From: CAYUCY01 sp964443525
Lineage (GTDB): Bacteria; Pseudomonadota; Alphaproteobacteria; Caedimonadales; Caedimonadaceae
DNA: 64,000 nucleotides
Direction: 5' to 3'
Assembly (NCBI GenBank): GCA_964443525.1
Contig: CAYUCY010000002.1
Span: forward strand, 10,545-74,544
Shown one piece after another: positions 43,558 through 52,231 of this stretch (the first letter of the stretch is position 1; the number at the start of each line of letters is the position of its first letter). Made by a program: the position numbers and the translations under genes. Under the pieces are notes generated by a model. The model saw only the letters and a program-made list of their open reading frames with translations, searched no databases and was not told the DNA's origin.

Positions 43558-43806
43558 ATGTTTGTGAGACTTTATTCTTCTTTTATCCTCATGAGCTTTA
43601 CAACCGCCAGTCTTGCTTCTCAAACACAGGATTACAATACTTTTTATGATGTCTCTCTTTCAGAGAAAAAAGAGAGCCCACCTCCCACGTCCTTATTCAA
43701 TTGGCTTTTTTGTTGCTGTATTGCCTGTTGCGAGTCCGAAGAAGAATCTGGAACCCAGGAAAGCTACATCACTATAGTAGGGAAAAAGGATAACGAAGAT
43801 TTTTAA
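43558..43806 (+). CDS. small exported protein with a cysteine cluster (unknown)
   Basis: An 82-residue protein, not recognised. A signal-like N-terminus (LYSSFILMSFTTASLAS) is followed by a proline/serine linker and a striking hydrophobic cysteine cluster, NWLFCCCIACCESEE, then an acidic, threonine-rich tail. Five cysteines within six residues next to aromatic residues look like an acylation or membrane-anchoring site or a metal site. It starts 16 bases after der, so it is probably in that operon. GAAGGACC precedes the ATG. Confidence 0.6.
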   Translation: MFVRLYSSFILMSFTTASLASQTQDYNTFYDVSLSEKKESPPPTSLFNWLFCCCIACCESEEESGTQESYITIVGKKDNEDF

Positions 43807-43812
43807 GAAGCT

Positions 43813-44370
43813 TTAGCTTTCCTTTGAAATTTTTTCCCAATTCTCTTTTGTGAATTCCCAAACTTCTCGCATCGTAAAAACAGGATCCACAAAAGAGGCA
43901 GGTTCCCTCCGAAGGAGCACCGCTCCTGTTTTCTTTTTGATTCTTGAGGAACGTTCATTCCCGACGGCATTGCTGAAAAGAAGCTTCTCGAACCCCAGAT
44001 GAGAAAAGGTATAGTCCGTAATGGGCTGCAGTGCTTCCGTCATAAGCCCTTGTCCCCAAAAAGCCTTGCCGAGCCAGAAGCCCCGATTATCGGGGTCGGT
44101 CTTTTTCCTGATTTCAATGGCCCCAATTAGCTCATTCGGATTTTCTTTAAGAAAGAGACCCCACATCCAAAGGTCCTCTCCCTGCCGGGGCAAAAGATAA
44201 GAAGAGAAAAAAATTTCAATTCCCTGCTCTGGATAAGGCCATGGAACCCGAGCTGTTAGATTTCTGATCACTTCGTAATCAACAAAATGTTTTTTATAGG
44301 CCGGGATGTCTCCCCCTACCACTCCTTTGAGAAGCAAACGTTCCGTTTCAAACGTTGGCAACTTAACCAT
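43813..44370 (-). CDS. GNAT acetyltransferase, RimJ/RimL type
   Basis: 185 residues from the ATG at 44370 (MVKLPTFETERLLLKG). TERLLLKGVVGGDIPAY and the acetyl-CoA loop GFWLGKAFWGQGLMTEAL are typical; the C-terminal half has SNAVGNERSSRIKKKTGAV, where NxxSxR(i)xxKxG is the RimJ/RimL hallmark. It may acetylate ribosomal-protein N-termini or small molecules. It overlaps the 3' end of the SDR gene by eight bases, so they are probably co-expressed. Confidence 0.87.
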   Translation of the reverse strand: MVKLPTFETERLLLKGVVGGDIPAYKKHFVDYEVIRNLTARVPWPYPEQGIEIFFSSYLLPRQGEDLWMWGLFLKENPNELIGAIEIRKKTDPDNRGFWLGKAFWGQGLMTEALQPITDYTFSHLGFEKLLFSNAVGNERSSRIKKKTGAVLLRREPASFVDPVFTMREVWEFTKENWEKISKES

Positions 44371-45052
44371 CAACTTTTTCTTTCGTTAAGTGGTCAAGAA
44401 GCTTTTGAGTAACCTCATCGGGAGACGGGAACGTTGAGAGATCAACGCCGGGATAAGCCTTTTGATACATGACGGTTGCCATATCGCCGGGATCAAAGAA
44501 ACTCACCTGAAAGAAAGAGGTCGGATTTTCGGCATGGTAGAGGTCAACCATCGCTTCAAGGCCCTTTTTACTGATCTCGTAAGCACCCCAATAGGGAAAA
44601 GGCACACGCGCGACTTCAGAACTGATAAAGACCACATGTCCTCGAGAAATTTTCAAGAGAGGCTCAAGGGTCTTTAAAAAGCACCAATTGGCAGTCAGAT
44701 TCACGTCAAGACTCTGCTGCCAAGTTTTAAGAGGTTGGTGAGTCAACAATGTTAAGCCCTCAAAATAACCGGCAGCCCCTATGAAAAAATCGGGAATTTC
44801 TTCCCGTCCCATGAGAGCGGGACCGAAGGCCTCTATTTTATCAAATTCTCTTAAATCAAGGGGAATGAGGGTTGCCTTACTTCCCTGAGCTTGGACAAAA
44901 TCATCGAGCTCTTCTAATACCCCAATCGATCTCCCGCATAAAAAGAGATGACAGCCCTGAGGAGCTAAAGCCTTGACAAGAGCACGACCCAATCCGCCCG
45001 TTGCACCCGTGAGCACAATTTTCTTATCCTTGAAAGGTGCGTTATTTTTCAT
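44363..45052 (-). CDS. short-chain dehydrogenase/reductase
   Basis: From the ATG at 45052 (MKNNAPFKDKKIVLTG) it is 229 residues. The cofactor motif is TGATGGLGRAL, then the NAAG position reads GAAG (FIGAAGYFEGL), and the active-site pair appears as YWGAYEISKKG with the serine in FISSEVARV. The frame is open to an ATG at 45119-45121 that overlaps the cckA start, but the added 23 residues do not look like SDR sequence. Substrate is unknown. It shares an intergenic promoter region with cckA. Confidence 0.85.
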   Translation of the reverse strand: MKNNAPFKDKKIVLTGATGGLGRALVKALAPQGCHLFLCGRSIGVLEELDDFVQAQGSKATLIPLDLREFDKIEAFGPALMGREEIPDFFIGAAGYFEGLTLLTHQPLKTWQQSLDVNLTANWCFLKTLEPLLKISRGHVVFISSEVARVPFPYWGAYEISKKGLEAMVDLYHAENPTSFFQVSFFDPGDMATVMYQKAYPGVDLSTFPSPDEVTQKLLDHLTKEKVDG

Positions 45053-45119
45053 AAATAAAAAGTCCGATTCTTGTGCTATTTTAATACCATAGAGAAGACG
45101 GGAGGCATAGGGAAAAGAC

Positions 45120-47300
45120 ATGTCAGCTCACCCATCCTTTATTCCGCACTTTCGTGCGGGGCGGTTTCCAAAGGGGGACATCAATATACAGCATATGCTT
45201 TTAATGACGTGTGTTAGTGCCGCTTTTTTGGCCGTCGTCGGTGTTCTCGTCCTCATGAAAGGATTGAAAAGTTACGATGGACTCATCTCTTTTTTCTTAA
45301 TCCTTTTATCTTTTACCATTTTGGGCGGAAGCCTATGGTTTTATTTCAAGGCTTTTACCGCAACGGATTATGCAGGAAAACTGGCCGCAGCCCTTAGGAT
45401 TTCGACGGATCCTTATCTGATCGTCAATGAAGAAGGAGAGACGATCTATTTCAACAAGTCCTTTGAAGGACACTTCCCGGACATTCACACAAGAAGTTTT
45501 GAAGAGATCGTCTCGGAAATGGATCCAACCTATCCGAAAGAAATGTTTGATTCGGCCCATCCCGATTATCAGACGCGAAAACGTCTTGTATTGTCTCCTC
45601 AGAAAGATAAAAAGAAATACTATCTGAAACGGCTCCATTCCCGAGAAGAAGGAATTTTTCTCTGGCGCCTTGATGATATTAACTATCACATCAAAGAGTT
45701 CCATGACTCGATTAACGAGCAAAGTTTCTTTCTTAAGGATTTCAACGTTCGCGAGATTTTCGACCTGACACCTGCGGGAATCGCATTTCTCGACGGAGAC
45801 GGCATAATTAAGGTTTACAACCAGACTTTCGCAAAGAGATTTCTAAAACGAAATTTTGCTGAAATTAACATCCCCTTCGAGCGTTTCCTGACGGAAAACA
45901 ATAGAGCTCACTTTAAGCAAGCATTTGAAAGCTATCTCGCCAGCCGCCAAGACGGTGCTTCTGTTGATCTCGAGTTTATTGCGCAGCCTGACATGAAAGC
46001 AATCGCCTATATGGGTCGGTTAACGTTAGAACGGGAAGAAGTTTCACCCAAAGGGGCGGCTCTCTTTATTTTTGATAATACGGACCAGCAAAAACTTCAA
46101 CTCCAGCTTATTCAATCTCAAAAATTGCAGGCCTTGGGGCAGCTGGCGGGTGGTATTGCCCACGACTTCAACAACCTTCTCACCGCAATGATCGGTTTTT
46201 GTGATTTACTCTTAAACCGGCATTCTCCAGGTGATCAGTCTTTTACGGACATTATGCAAATTAAACAAAATGCAAATCGTGCTGCAAATCTTGTCAGACA
46301 ACTTCTGGCTTTTTCACGTAGGCAAACATTGCAACCCAAAATTCTCGACATTGGAGAGGTTTTGTCGGGCCTTTCTCTCCTTCTTCAGCGGCTGATCGGC
46401 GTGCAGATTAAGCTGAAAATGATTCACGGTCGTAACCTCGGATACGTTCGGGTCGACCAGGGACAACTCGAGCAAGTAATCATCAATCTGATCGTCAATG
46501 CGCGGGATGCGATTCAAGATCAGGGCGAGATTATTATTCGAACCCTCAATCGGGAGTTGAGTCGATCAGAGGAAATCGCTCATGAGACCATTCCCGCGGG
46601 ATCTTATATCGTGATGGAAGTGATTGATACGGGACACGGCATGATGCCTGAGCAGCTAGCACAGATTTTTGATCCCTTTTATTCGACCAAAGATTCCGGA
46701 CTCGGCACGGGGCTCGGTCTTTCAACCGTGTACGGAATCGTCAAACAAACGGGAGGCCATATTTTTGTTGAGTCCGAGATTAATCGAGGAACGAAATTTT
46801 CGATTTATCTCCCACAATATAAGGCCGAACCTCAGGAAGTTTCTGCTCAAGATGATGAAAAAGCTCTTCCTCCGTCCGATCTAACGGGTCAGGGCACCAT
46901 CTTGTTGGTTGAAGATGAAGACGCGGTCCGTATTTTCTCGGCGAGAGCTTTACGCGATAAAGGGTATCGGGTGATCGAAGCAAATTCGGGGGAATCGGGG
47001 CTGGAAGTTCTCAAGCTGGTCGCAGAGAAAAAACATGACCCCGTTCATTTGATTATTACCGATGTGGTCATGCCGCATATGGACGGACCGACCATGATTA
47101 AGGAAGCCTCTAAAGTTCTGGAGAACATGAAAGTCATCTACACATCAGGCTATGCCGAAGATTCTTTCAGGGAGGAAGTAGGCACTCAGACCGACATTCA
47201 CTTTTTACCAAAACCTTATAGTCTGAAGATCTTGGCGACCAAAACAAAGGAAGTTCTGGAAGGTAATCCCCCTTCTTCCTCAACCATAAATGCAGCCTGA
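45120..47300 (+). CDS. cckA: hybrid histidine kinase CckA
   Basis: 726 residues. Two membrane segments near the N-terminus (MLLMTCVSAAFLAVVGVLVL and LISFFLILLSFTILGGSLWF) precede two PAS domains. The DHp H-box is GQLAGGIAHDFNNLLTAM, with MQIKQNANRAANLVRQLL and FSRRQTLQP, a stretch nearly diagnostic for CckA. The ATPase domain has NLIVNARDAI, DTGHGM and GTGLGLSTVYGI. The C-terminal receiver has VEDEDAVR, the acceptor in IITDVVMPHMDG, and PKPY. CckA controls CtrA through ChpT in the alphaproteobacterial cell cycle. CtrA itself is not in the window. Confidence 0.93.
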   Translation: MSAHPSFIPHFRAGRFPKGDINIQHMLLMTCVSAAFLAVVGVLVLMKGLKSYDGLISFFLILLSFTILGGSLWFYFKAFTATDYAGKLAAALRISTDPYLIVNEEGETIYFNKSFEGHFPDIHTRSFEEIVSEMDPTYPKEMFDSAHPDYQTRKRLVLSPQKDKKKYYLKRLHSREEGIFLWRLDDINYHIKEFHDSINEQSFFLKDFNVREIFDLTPAGIAFLDGDGIIKVYNQTFAKRFLKRNFAEINIPFERFLTENNRAHFKQAFESYLASRQDGASVDLEFIAQPDMKAIAYMGRLTLEREEVSPKGAALFIFDNTDQQKLQLQLIQSQKLQALGQLAGGIAHDFNNLLTAMIGFCDLLLNRHSPGDQSFTDIMQIKQNANRAANLVRQLLAFSRRQTLQPKILDIGEVLSGLSLLLQRLIGVQIKLKMIHGRNLGYVRVDQGQLEQVIINLIVNARDAIQDQGEIIIRTLNRELSRSEEIAHETIPAGSYIVMEVIDTGHGMMPEQLAQIFDPFYSTKDSGLGTGLGLSTVYGIVKQTGGHIFVESEINRGTKFSIYLPQYKAEPQEVSAQDDEKALPPSDLTGQGTILLVEDEDAVRIFSARALRDKGYRVIEANSGESGLEVLKLVAEKKHDPVHLIITDVVMPHMDGPTMIKEASKVLENMKVIYTSGYAEDSFREEVGTQTDIHFLPKPYSLKILATKTKEVLEGNPPSSSTINAA

Positions 47301-47309
47301 GAGAAGCAG

Positions 47310-48008
47310 ATGAAAAAATTTCCTCTCTTCGGCCTTCTCTGTGCTATTTTGGTAAGCCTCGGGGCTTTGATCTTGGGCCTTAATTTCCTGTTCCCAGGGA
47401 TGCTTCAGAAAGAAGGTACCCTGATTCATCTTGTTAGTCTTACAACGCTCTTCAGTTACTTTCTCTTGATTCTTTTCTCAAAAAGGATGCCTCTGACACG
47501 CGTTTTGCGGGATCTTTTGATTTGGTTCGGAATCATTTTAGCGGCCCTTATGGTCTATAGTTATCGGGAAGAGGCTTCGTCCATTTGGCATCGGGTTTTC
47601 GGGAACCTTTTCCCGACAAAGGGAAAAATACTGGATGAAAAGACGATCGTCTTCGAAGCGAGTGAAGACGGCCATTTCTTCGTCGAGGGAGTTGCAAACG
47701 GTATTCGTCTCAGATTTATGGTGGATACGGGCGCTAGTCGTGTTGTTCTCACACGTCGAGATGCCAGACTTCTAGGATTTGAAGAAGAGGACTTGATATT
47801 TAACCTGCCTTCTTCAACGGCGGGCGGAATGGTTTTTTCTGCACCCCTTACCCTGAAATCCCTGTTCGTCGGTCCCATTCACCTGGAAGACGTTCCTGCC
47901 GCCGTCGGAGGAGAAGGACTTGATCAATCTCTTTTGGGGATGAGTTTTCTCGAACGTCTCTCCTCCTATCGGGTCGAAGGAGGCCAATTGATTCTAAAAA
48001 GCCCGTAA
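47310..48008 (+). CDS. retropepsin-like aspartic protease (TIGR02281-type), membrane-anchored
   Basis: 232 residues with three hydrophobic segments in the first ~90 (LFGLLCAILVSLGALILGL, LIHLVSLTTLFSYFLLILF, LIWFGIILAALMVYSY), followed by a retropepsin domain. The active site is FMVDTGASRVVL (residues ~132), followed by VGGEGLDQSLLGMSFL. Such single-lobe proteases dimerise and are common in alphaproteobacteria; the target is unknown. It begins ten bases after cckA, and a hairpin overlaps its stop. Confidence 0.87.
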   Translation: MKKFPLFGLLCAILVSLGALILGLNFLFPGMLQKEGTLIHLVSLTTLFSYFLLILFSKRMPLTRVLRDLLIWFGIILAALMVYSYREEASSIWHRVFGNLFPTKGKILDEKTIVFEASEDGHFFVEGVANGIRLRFMVDTGASRVVLTRRDARLLGFEEEDLIFNLPSSTAGGMVFSAPLTLKSLFVGPIHLEDVPAAVGGEGLDQSLLGMSFLERLSSYRVEGGQLILKSP

Positions 48009-48020
48009 ATAAAGGGCTTT
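47996..48020 (+). terminator. weak terminator hairpin overlapping the protease stop
   Basis: AAAGCCC and GGGCTTT flank a nine-base loop GTAAATAAA that includes the stop codon. Only three Ts at the stem end follow, so strength is doubtful. Confidence 0.4.
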
Positions 48021-48143
48021 AGGGGGCTCGAGAGATTTAGTGTTTTGCTTTTTTCTGAAAATTATGCTAGAAGTTGCCCTATCAAAGTCAACCAAGAGAC
48101 ATTCGTCCTAAACTCTTATAAGTATCAGCAAAAGGAAACATGA

Positions 48144-48617
48144 ATGGCCGACAAGCCCTCATTTAATGAAGAGATCGTGCGTCAATTGGCAGATATTCTA
48201 AACGAGACTCATCTAACGGAAATTGAATATGAGATGGAAGGATGCCGGGTTCGAGTGAAGCGTGAGCTCATTTCACAAGCCTCTATCCCCGCCTACGGAC
48301 TTGCGCCTGTACCAGTCCCCGCTCCTGCCGCAGCACCGACGCCGACCGTAACAGAGCCCCAAATCGTTAACCGAGATGCCCACCCTGGAGCCGTTAAAGC
48401 ACCGATGGTAGGAACGGTTTACCTCTCTCCGAGCCCCGGAGCTCCCATCTTTGTCAAGGCCGGGGATGCCGTTCAAAAAGGGCAAACTCTTTGCATCATC
48501 GAGGCAATGAAAGTCATGAACCAGATTAAAGCACCCAAGGACGGTATCGTGAAGGAGATTCTGGCTCAAGATGCGCACCCTGTTGAATTTGATCAGGTTC
48601 TCTTTGTCATCGACTAA
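48144..48617 (+). CDS. accB: biotin carboxyl carrier protein of acetyl-CoA carboxylase
   Basis: 157 residues. The N-terminal helix region (NEEIVRQLADILNETHLTEI) is followed by a proline/alanine-rich linker (VPVPAPAAAPTPTV) and the biotinyl domain with VKAPMVGTVYLSPSPGAP and the biotin lysine in IIEAMKVMNQI. It carries CO2 from biotin carboxylase to the carboxyltransferase for fatty acid synthesis. AAAGGAAAC precedes the ATG; accC follows 32 bases on. Confidence 0.96.
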   Translation: MADKPSFNEEIVRQLADILNETHLTEIEYEMEGCRVRVKRELISQASIPAYGLAPVPVPAPAAAPTPTVTEPQIVNRDAHPGAVKAPMVGTVYLSPSPGAPIFVKAGDAVQKGQTLCIIEAMKVMNQIKAPKDGIVKEILAQDAHPVEFDQVLFVID

Positions 48618-48649
48618 GAAGGACGCTCAGTGCCTTTTGGAGGTTTTCT

Positions 48650-50020
48650 ATGAAGATTAAAAAAATTTTGATCGCCAACCGCGGTGAAATCGCCCTTCGC
48701 ATCATTCGTGCCTGTCGCGAAATGGGCATTGAGACGGTCGCCATTCATTCGACCGTTGACGCTGACTCCATGCATGTGAAGCTTGCGGATGAGAGTATCT
48801 GTGTCGGCCCAGCCCCTTCTCGGGAAAGCTATCTCAATATGGCGAATATTCTCTCTGCAGCAACACTTTCGGGAGCGGATGCCATTCATCCCGGTCTCGG
48901 CTTTTTATCGGAAAATGCGGAATTTGCCCATATGGTGGAAGAACACGGGTTAATTTTCATCGGCCCTACTCCCGAGCACATCCGTATTATGGGGGATAAA
49001 ATCATCGCCAAGAATACAGTTAAAGAGCTCGGTATTCCCGTCGTTCCGGGTTCGGACGGCCCTATTAAAACCGATAAGGAAGGTCTCGACTTTGCGGCCC
49101 GAATCGGATACCCCGTTCTTGTCAAAGCATCGGGAGGAGGAGGCGGAAAGGGAATGCAGGTCGTCCATTCAGCAGCTCATCTTCCCGAAGCCCTCAGCGT
49201 TGCGAAGGCCGAGGCAAAGGCACACTTCGGTAATGACGAAGTTTTTATTGAAAAGTATCTTCAAAAGCCTCGCCATATAGAAGTGCAGGTGTTGGCAGAT
49301 CAACATGGAAACGTGGTTCACTTGGCAGAGAGGGATTGCTCGGTTCAACGTCGACATCAGAAAGTATGGGAAGAGGCTCCGTCTCCCGTCATTACGCCGG
49401 AGCAGCGAACAGAGCTCGGTGAGATTGTGGTGAATGCCATGAAAAAACTCGGATATCGGGGACTTGGAACATGTGAGTTTCTTTACGAGGATGGCAAGTT
49501 CTACTTCATTGAAATGAACACACGGGTTCAGGTGGAACATCCTGTCACAGAGATGATCACAGGCGTTGATTTGGTTCATGAGCAAATTCGCGTTGCGATG
49601 GGCGAGAAACTTCGTTTCACCCAAAAGGACGTTCAAGTACGGGGGCACGCGATTGAATGTCGTATCAATGCCGAAGATCCGGAAACCTTTTTCCCGAGCC
49701 CCGGCAAGGTCACTGACTATCACGCGCCGAGCGGTCCGCGTGTTCGAGTAGATAGCCATCTTTATGCAGGATATACCGTGCCGCCCACTTATGATTCCAT
49801 GGTGGCCAAGCTTATTGTTCACGGTGATACACGGGAAGAGTGTATCCAAAGAGTGAAGCGCGCACTCTCGGAATATATAATCGGCGGCATTAAAACCAAC
49901 ATTCCCCTTCATAAAAAATTCTGTGAAGACAAGGACATGTGCAGAGGCGCTTATGATATTCACTGGCTGGAAAAATGGCTTGCGGATGGGGAAGAAGACT
50001 CAACTCTTGAAGCTGCTTAA
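48650..50020 (+). CDS. accC: biotin carboxylase of acetyl-CoA carboxylase
   Basis: ATP-dependent carboxylation of the biotin on AccB. 456 residues, slightly above the common ~447. N-terminal ILIANRGEIALRIIRA, the ATP-grasp glycine loop ASGGGGGKGMQV, FIEKYLQKPRHIEVQVL, ERDCSVQRRHQKVWEEAP and FIEMNTRVQVEHPVTE are all intact. It forms an operon with accB; a duplicated, gapped junction begins ~50 bases after its stop. Confidence 0.97.
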   Translation: MKIKKILIANRGEIALRIIRACREMGIETVAIHSTVDADSMHVKLADESICVGPAPSRESYLNMANILSAATLSGADAIHPGLGFLSENAEFAHMVEEHGLIFIGPTPEHIRIMGDKIIAKNTVKELGIPVVPGSDGPIKTDKEGLDFAARIGYPVLVKASGGGGGKGMQVVHSAAHLPEALSVAKAEAKAHFGNDEVFIEKYLQKPRHIEVQVLADQHGNVVHLAERDCSVQRRHQKVWEEAPSPVITPEQRTELGEIVVNAMKKLGYRGLGTCEFLYEDGKFYFIEMNTRVQVEHPVTEMITGVDLVHEQIRVAMGEKLRFTQKDVQVRGHAIECRINAEDPETFFPSPGKVTDYHAPSGPRVRVDSHLYAGYTVPPTYDSMVAKLIVHGDTREECIQRVKRALSEYIIGGIKTNIPLHKKFCEDKDMCRGAYDIHWLEKWLADGEEDSTLEAA

Positions 50021-50070
50021 GGCTTTAATGATCCAAAAAACTGAGACAAATGAGGCCGGAGGCCTTCCTA

Positions 50071-50348
50071 TAACGAGCGTAGTTTACGCTTTTGGTTGCA
50101 GCAAGAGTGTTTTTTAAGGGCACACAGGTAGTCTAGACAATCCCCACCCATTTTGCCGCTAACGAGCGTAGTTTACGCTTTTGGTTGCAGCAAGAGTGTT
50201 TTTTAAGGGCACACNNNNNNNNNNNNNNNNNNNNNNNNNNNNNNNNNNNNNNNNNNNNNNNNNNNNNNNNNNNNNNNNNNNNNNNNNNNNNNNNNNNNNN
50301 NNNNNNNNNNNNNNAGGTAGTCTAGACAATCCCCACCCATTTTGCCGC
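50071..50348. repeat. 89-base tandem duplication spanning a 100-N assembly gap
   Basis: Bases 50071-50125 recur at 50160-50214, and 50126-50159 recur at 50315-50348, on either side of 100 Ns (50215-50314). If the gap had zero length this would be a perfect 89-base tandem repeat. The unit includes AGCGTA-GTT-TACGCT, a small palindrome. Exactly 100 Ns is a scaffolding placeholder, so a contig-end artefact is likely. Confidence 0.8.
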
Positions 50349-50461
50349 GCTCGATCAAAACGACTTTTGCTCCCATTTGAGAGGCCCTTGCCGCAAAAGA
50401 CAGACCTCCTGAGCCGGCGCCGATGACACAAATATATATCTGTTTCTATTGATTTCGACAT
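50071..50461 (-). pseudogene. truncated FAD-dependent pyridine nucleotide-disulfide oxidoreductase, broken at the gap
   Basis: On the minus strand upstream of the gap, ICVIGAGSGGLSFAARA and KVVLIERGKMGGDCLDY (in the frame of 50315-50440) are the FAD-binding start of a mercuric reductase/lipoamide dehydrogenase-like enzyme, ending right at the redox-cysteine motif. Beyond the gap, VPLKNTLAATKSVNYAR matches the region just after CVPSK in that family. Then the reading hits a stop or the duplicated unit. Only ~75 of ~450 residues are present, so the gene is truncated, or the remainder is missing from the scaffold. Confidence 0.7.
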
Positions 50462-50509
50462 GTCGACTCTCTTTACACAGAATATACATGAAATGTTTTT
50501 AGGGAAAGG

Positions 50510-51256
50510 CTAAGACTGTTTCATAAAGCGTCGGGCAACCCAAGCCGTCAAGCATTGGGGAAGAATCTGAGCGCTTAAAGCCAAGACGTAAAGAGGCAGA
50601 GGAAAAGCAATACGAGGTTTGTCCTTTGCGAGGCCTTCCTTGATCAGACGAGCTGCCTTTTCCGGCTTCATCAAAAAAGGCATGGGGAATTTGTTGGGTT
50701 TCGTCAGAGGTGTATCCACAAAGCCAGGACAGATGACCGAGAGAAGAATGCCGTCTTTTTTGAGAGACTCCCGAAGTCCTTCGCCGTAAAGGCGAATAGC
50801 TGCTTTTGTGCCTGCATAAGCTCCTTTCCCTGCAATCCCCTTGAAGGAAGCAAGAGAGGACATCAAGGCAATCTGGCCTTTTTTTCGAGTTTTCATCCCG
50901 TTCAGAATCGGGAAAAGGGTGTTGAGGAGTCCCATGACATTTACGTCAAAAAGAGTTCTGACCCGCTCTTCTGTTTCCTCCTTCCCGAAGTTTGAGATCC
51001 CGGCATTTAAAATGGCAAGATCGATAGGATTTGCCTGATCAATTTTCTCAAGGAAGTCACGTGCTTTTTTTTGGTCTCTGACCTCGAGAGTCTCGGTAAA
51101 AACCCTTGCGCCCAGAGCTGCACACTGATCGGCGACCTTCTCCAGGCGAACGAGGTCTCGGCCCAAGAGGTAGAGGATTTCTCCCTCTTTTGCATAAGCT
51201 TTAGCAAGAGCAGCGCCGATGCCACTGCTGGCACCCGTAATCAGAATGGTTGACAT
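50510..51256 (-). CDS. short-chain dehydrogenase/reductase
   Basis: 248 residues of classical SDR. The cofactor loop is TGASSGIGAALAKAY, the NNAG position is NAGISNFG, and the catalytic serine, tyrosine and lysine lie in MSSLASFKG and GAYAGTKAA. The C-terminal portion (ICPGFVDTPLTKPN) is typical of SDRs acting on lipids or sugars; substrate unknown. A hydrophobic stretch near the end (LPLYVLALSAQILPQCL) suggests membrane association. It is followed at short distance by the truncated oxidoreductase, and its start is close to tRNA-Pro on the same strand. Confidence 0.88.
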   Translation of the reverse strand: MSTILITGASSGIGAALAKAYAKEGEILYLLGRDLVRLEKVADQCAALGARVFTETLEVRDQKKARDFLEKIDQANPIDLAILNAGISNFGKEETEERVRTLFDVNVMGLLNTLFPILNGMKTRKKGQIALMSSLASFKGIAGKGAYAGTKAAIRLYGEGLRESLKKDGILLSVICPGFVDTPLTKPNKFPMPFLMKPEKAARLIKEGLAKDKPRIAFPLPLYVLALSAQILPQCLTAWVARRFMKQS

Positions 51257-51279
51257 GGCCCCCCCTGAGGCTGGACGGA

Positions 51280-51356
51280 TGGTCGGGGTGGAGGGATTTG
51301 AACCCCCGACATTCTGCTCCCAAAGCAGACGCGCTACCAGGCTGCGCTACACCCCG
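51280..51356 (-). tRNA. tRNA-Pro (anticodon UGG)
   Basis: Minus-strand cloverleaf: acceptor CGGGGTG (from 51356) pairs with CACCCCG (51290-51284), D arm TAGCGCAGCCTGGTAGCGC, anticodon arm CTGCT-TTGGGAG-CAG with anticodon TGG, and T arm GGGGGTTCAAATCCCTCC-like. Discriminator A (51283) and encoded CCA (51282-51280) complete it. 77 bases. Confidence 0.96.
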
Positions 51357-51509
51357 AACTCATCTTGTTGTTACAATATCAACGCTTGATACGCAAGGAG
51401 AATGTTCCTTTCAGGGCTGATATTCTTTCATTTTGAAAGGAAAACTTGAATTGTAAGGGTATCCTTTTTTATAAAGGGAGATCAGGTTGATTCGGAGATT
51501 TTTGCGATT

Positions 51510-52178
51510 ATGAGCCTTCTTCTTGAACCCTTTCTTTTGTATCGCGACGGATTGATTCTGGTTTTAAATAAGCCTGCAGGCCTCCCCGTTCATAAAGGAC
51601 GAGGACCTTACAGGGCTTTGGAAGAAGATTTCGACCAATTGCAATTCGGACTTCCCCGCTCCCCCTCTCTCGCCCATCGTCTTGATCGGGAGACGAGCGG
51701 ATGTCTTGTCTTAGGGCGCCATCCGAAAGCCTTGAAGCTTTTAGGAGAACTTTTTAAGAAAAACCTTATTCAGAAAACCTATCTTGCTCTGGTGGAGGGA
51801 GAGTTGATGGAAGAAGAAGGCGTCATTGACGTTTCTCTCTCACCCCGATCAGAAGCCTCTAATACCTGGTGGATGAAGGCGGATCCGAACGGCAAGCCTG
51901 CGGTAACCACTTATAAGGTTCTGGCATGCGGGGGAAGAATGAGTTTTCTCGAGCTAAAACCCTTGACGGGCAGAACCCATCAGCTGCGTGTTCATTGCGC
52001 GCACCTGGGGCATCCCATTCTAGGTGATAAAATCTACGGCCATGGTAACGGCAGAGAACCTCTTCTTCTTCACGCGGTCTCCCTTCTCTTGCCACTTTCC
52101 AAGACAAAGCCTCCCCTTTTTGTGGAAGCGCCTTTGCCCGAGACTTTTTCTCAAGCTTTCCCCTTGCTGAAGCGTTGA
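51510..52178 (+). CDS. RluA-family pseudouridine synthase
   Basis: 222 residues. The catalytic aspartate is in AHRLDRETSGCLVLG, with VLNKPAGLPVHKG upstream and LKPLTGRTHQLRVHCAHLGHPILGD (read in two parts) downstream. It isomerises uridine to pseudouridine in rRNA or tRNA. There is no S4 domain, so it belongs to the short RluA branch seen in alphaproteobacteria; the precise site cannot be assigned. It starts ~150 bases from the divergent tRNA-Pro. Confidence 0.92.
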   Translation: MSLLLEPFLLYRDGLILVLNKPAGLPVHKGRGPYRALEEDFDQLQFGLPRSPSLAHRLDRETSGCLVLGRHPKALKLLGELFKKNLIQKTYLALVEGELMEEEGVIDVSLSPRSEASNTWWMKADPNGKPAVTTYKVLACGGRMSFLELKPLTGRTHQLRVHCAHLGHPILGDKIYGHGNGREPLLLHAVSLLLPLSKTKPPLFVEAPLPETFSQAFPLLKR

Positions 52179-52231
52179 CTCTGTAATACGTTCGTTAAGG
52201 ATAGGATGATTGTTATCAGAGGAGACCATTT

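Noticed and set aside
49169..49963. 264-codon open frame on the minus strand opposite accC
   Set aside because: It lies wholly antisense to a strongly conserved gene, has no domain resemblance and no ribosome site; a shadow of accC codon bias.
50215..50314. Insertion sequence within the gap
   Set aside because: Exactly 100 Ns is a placeholder; no terminal inverted repeats or transposase sequence flank it.
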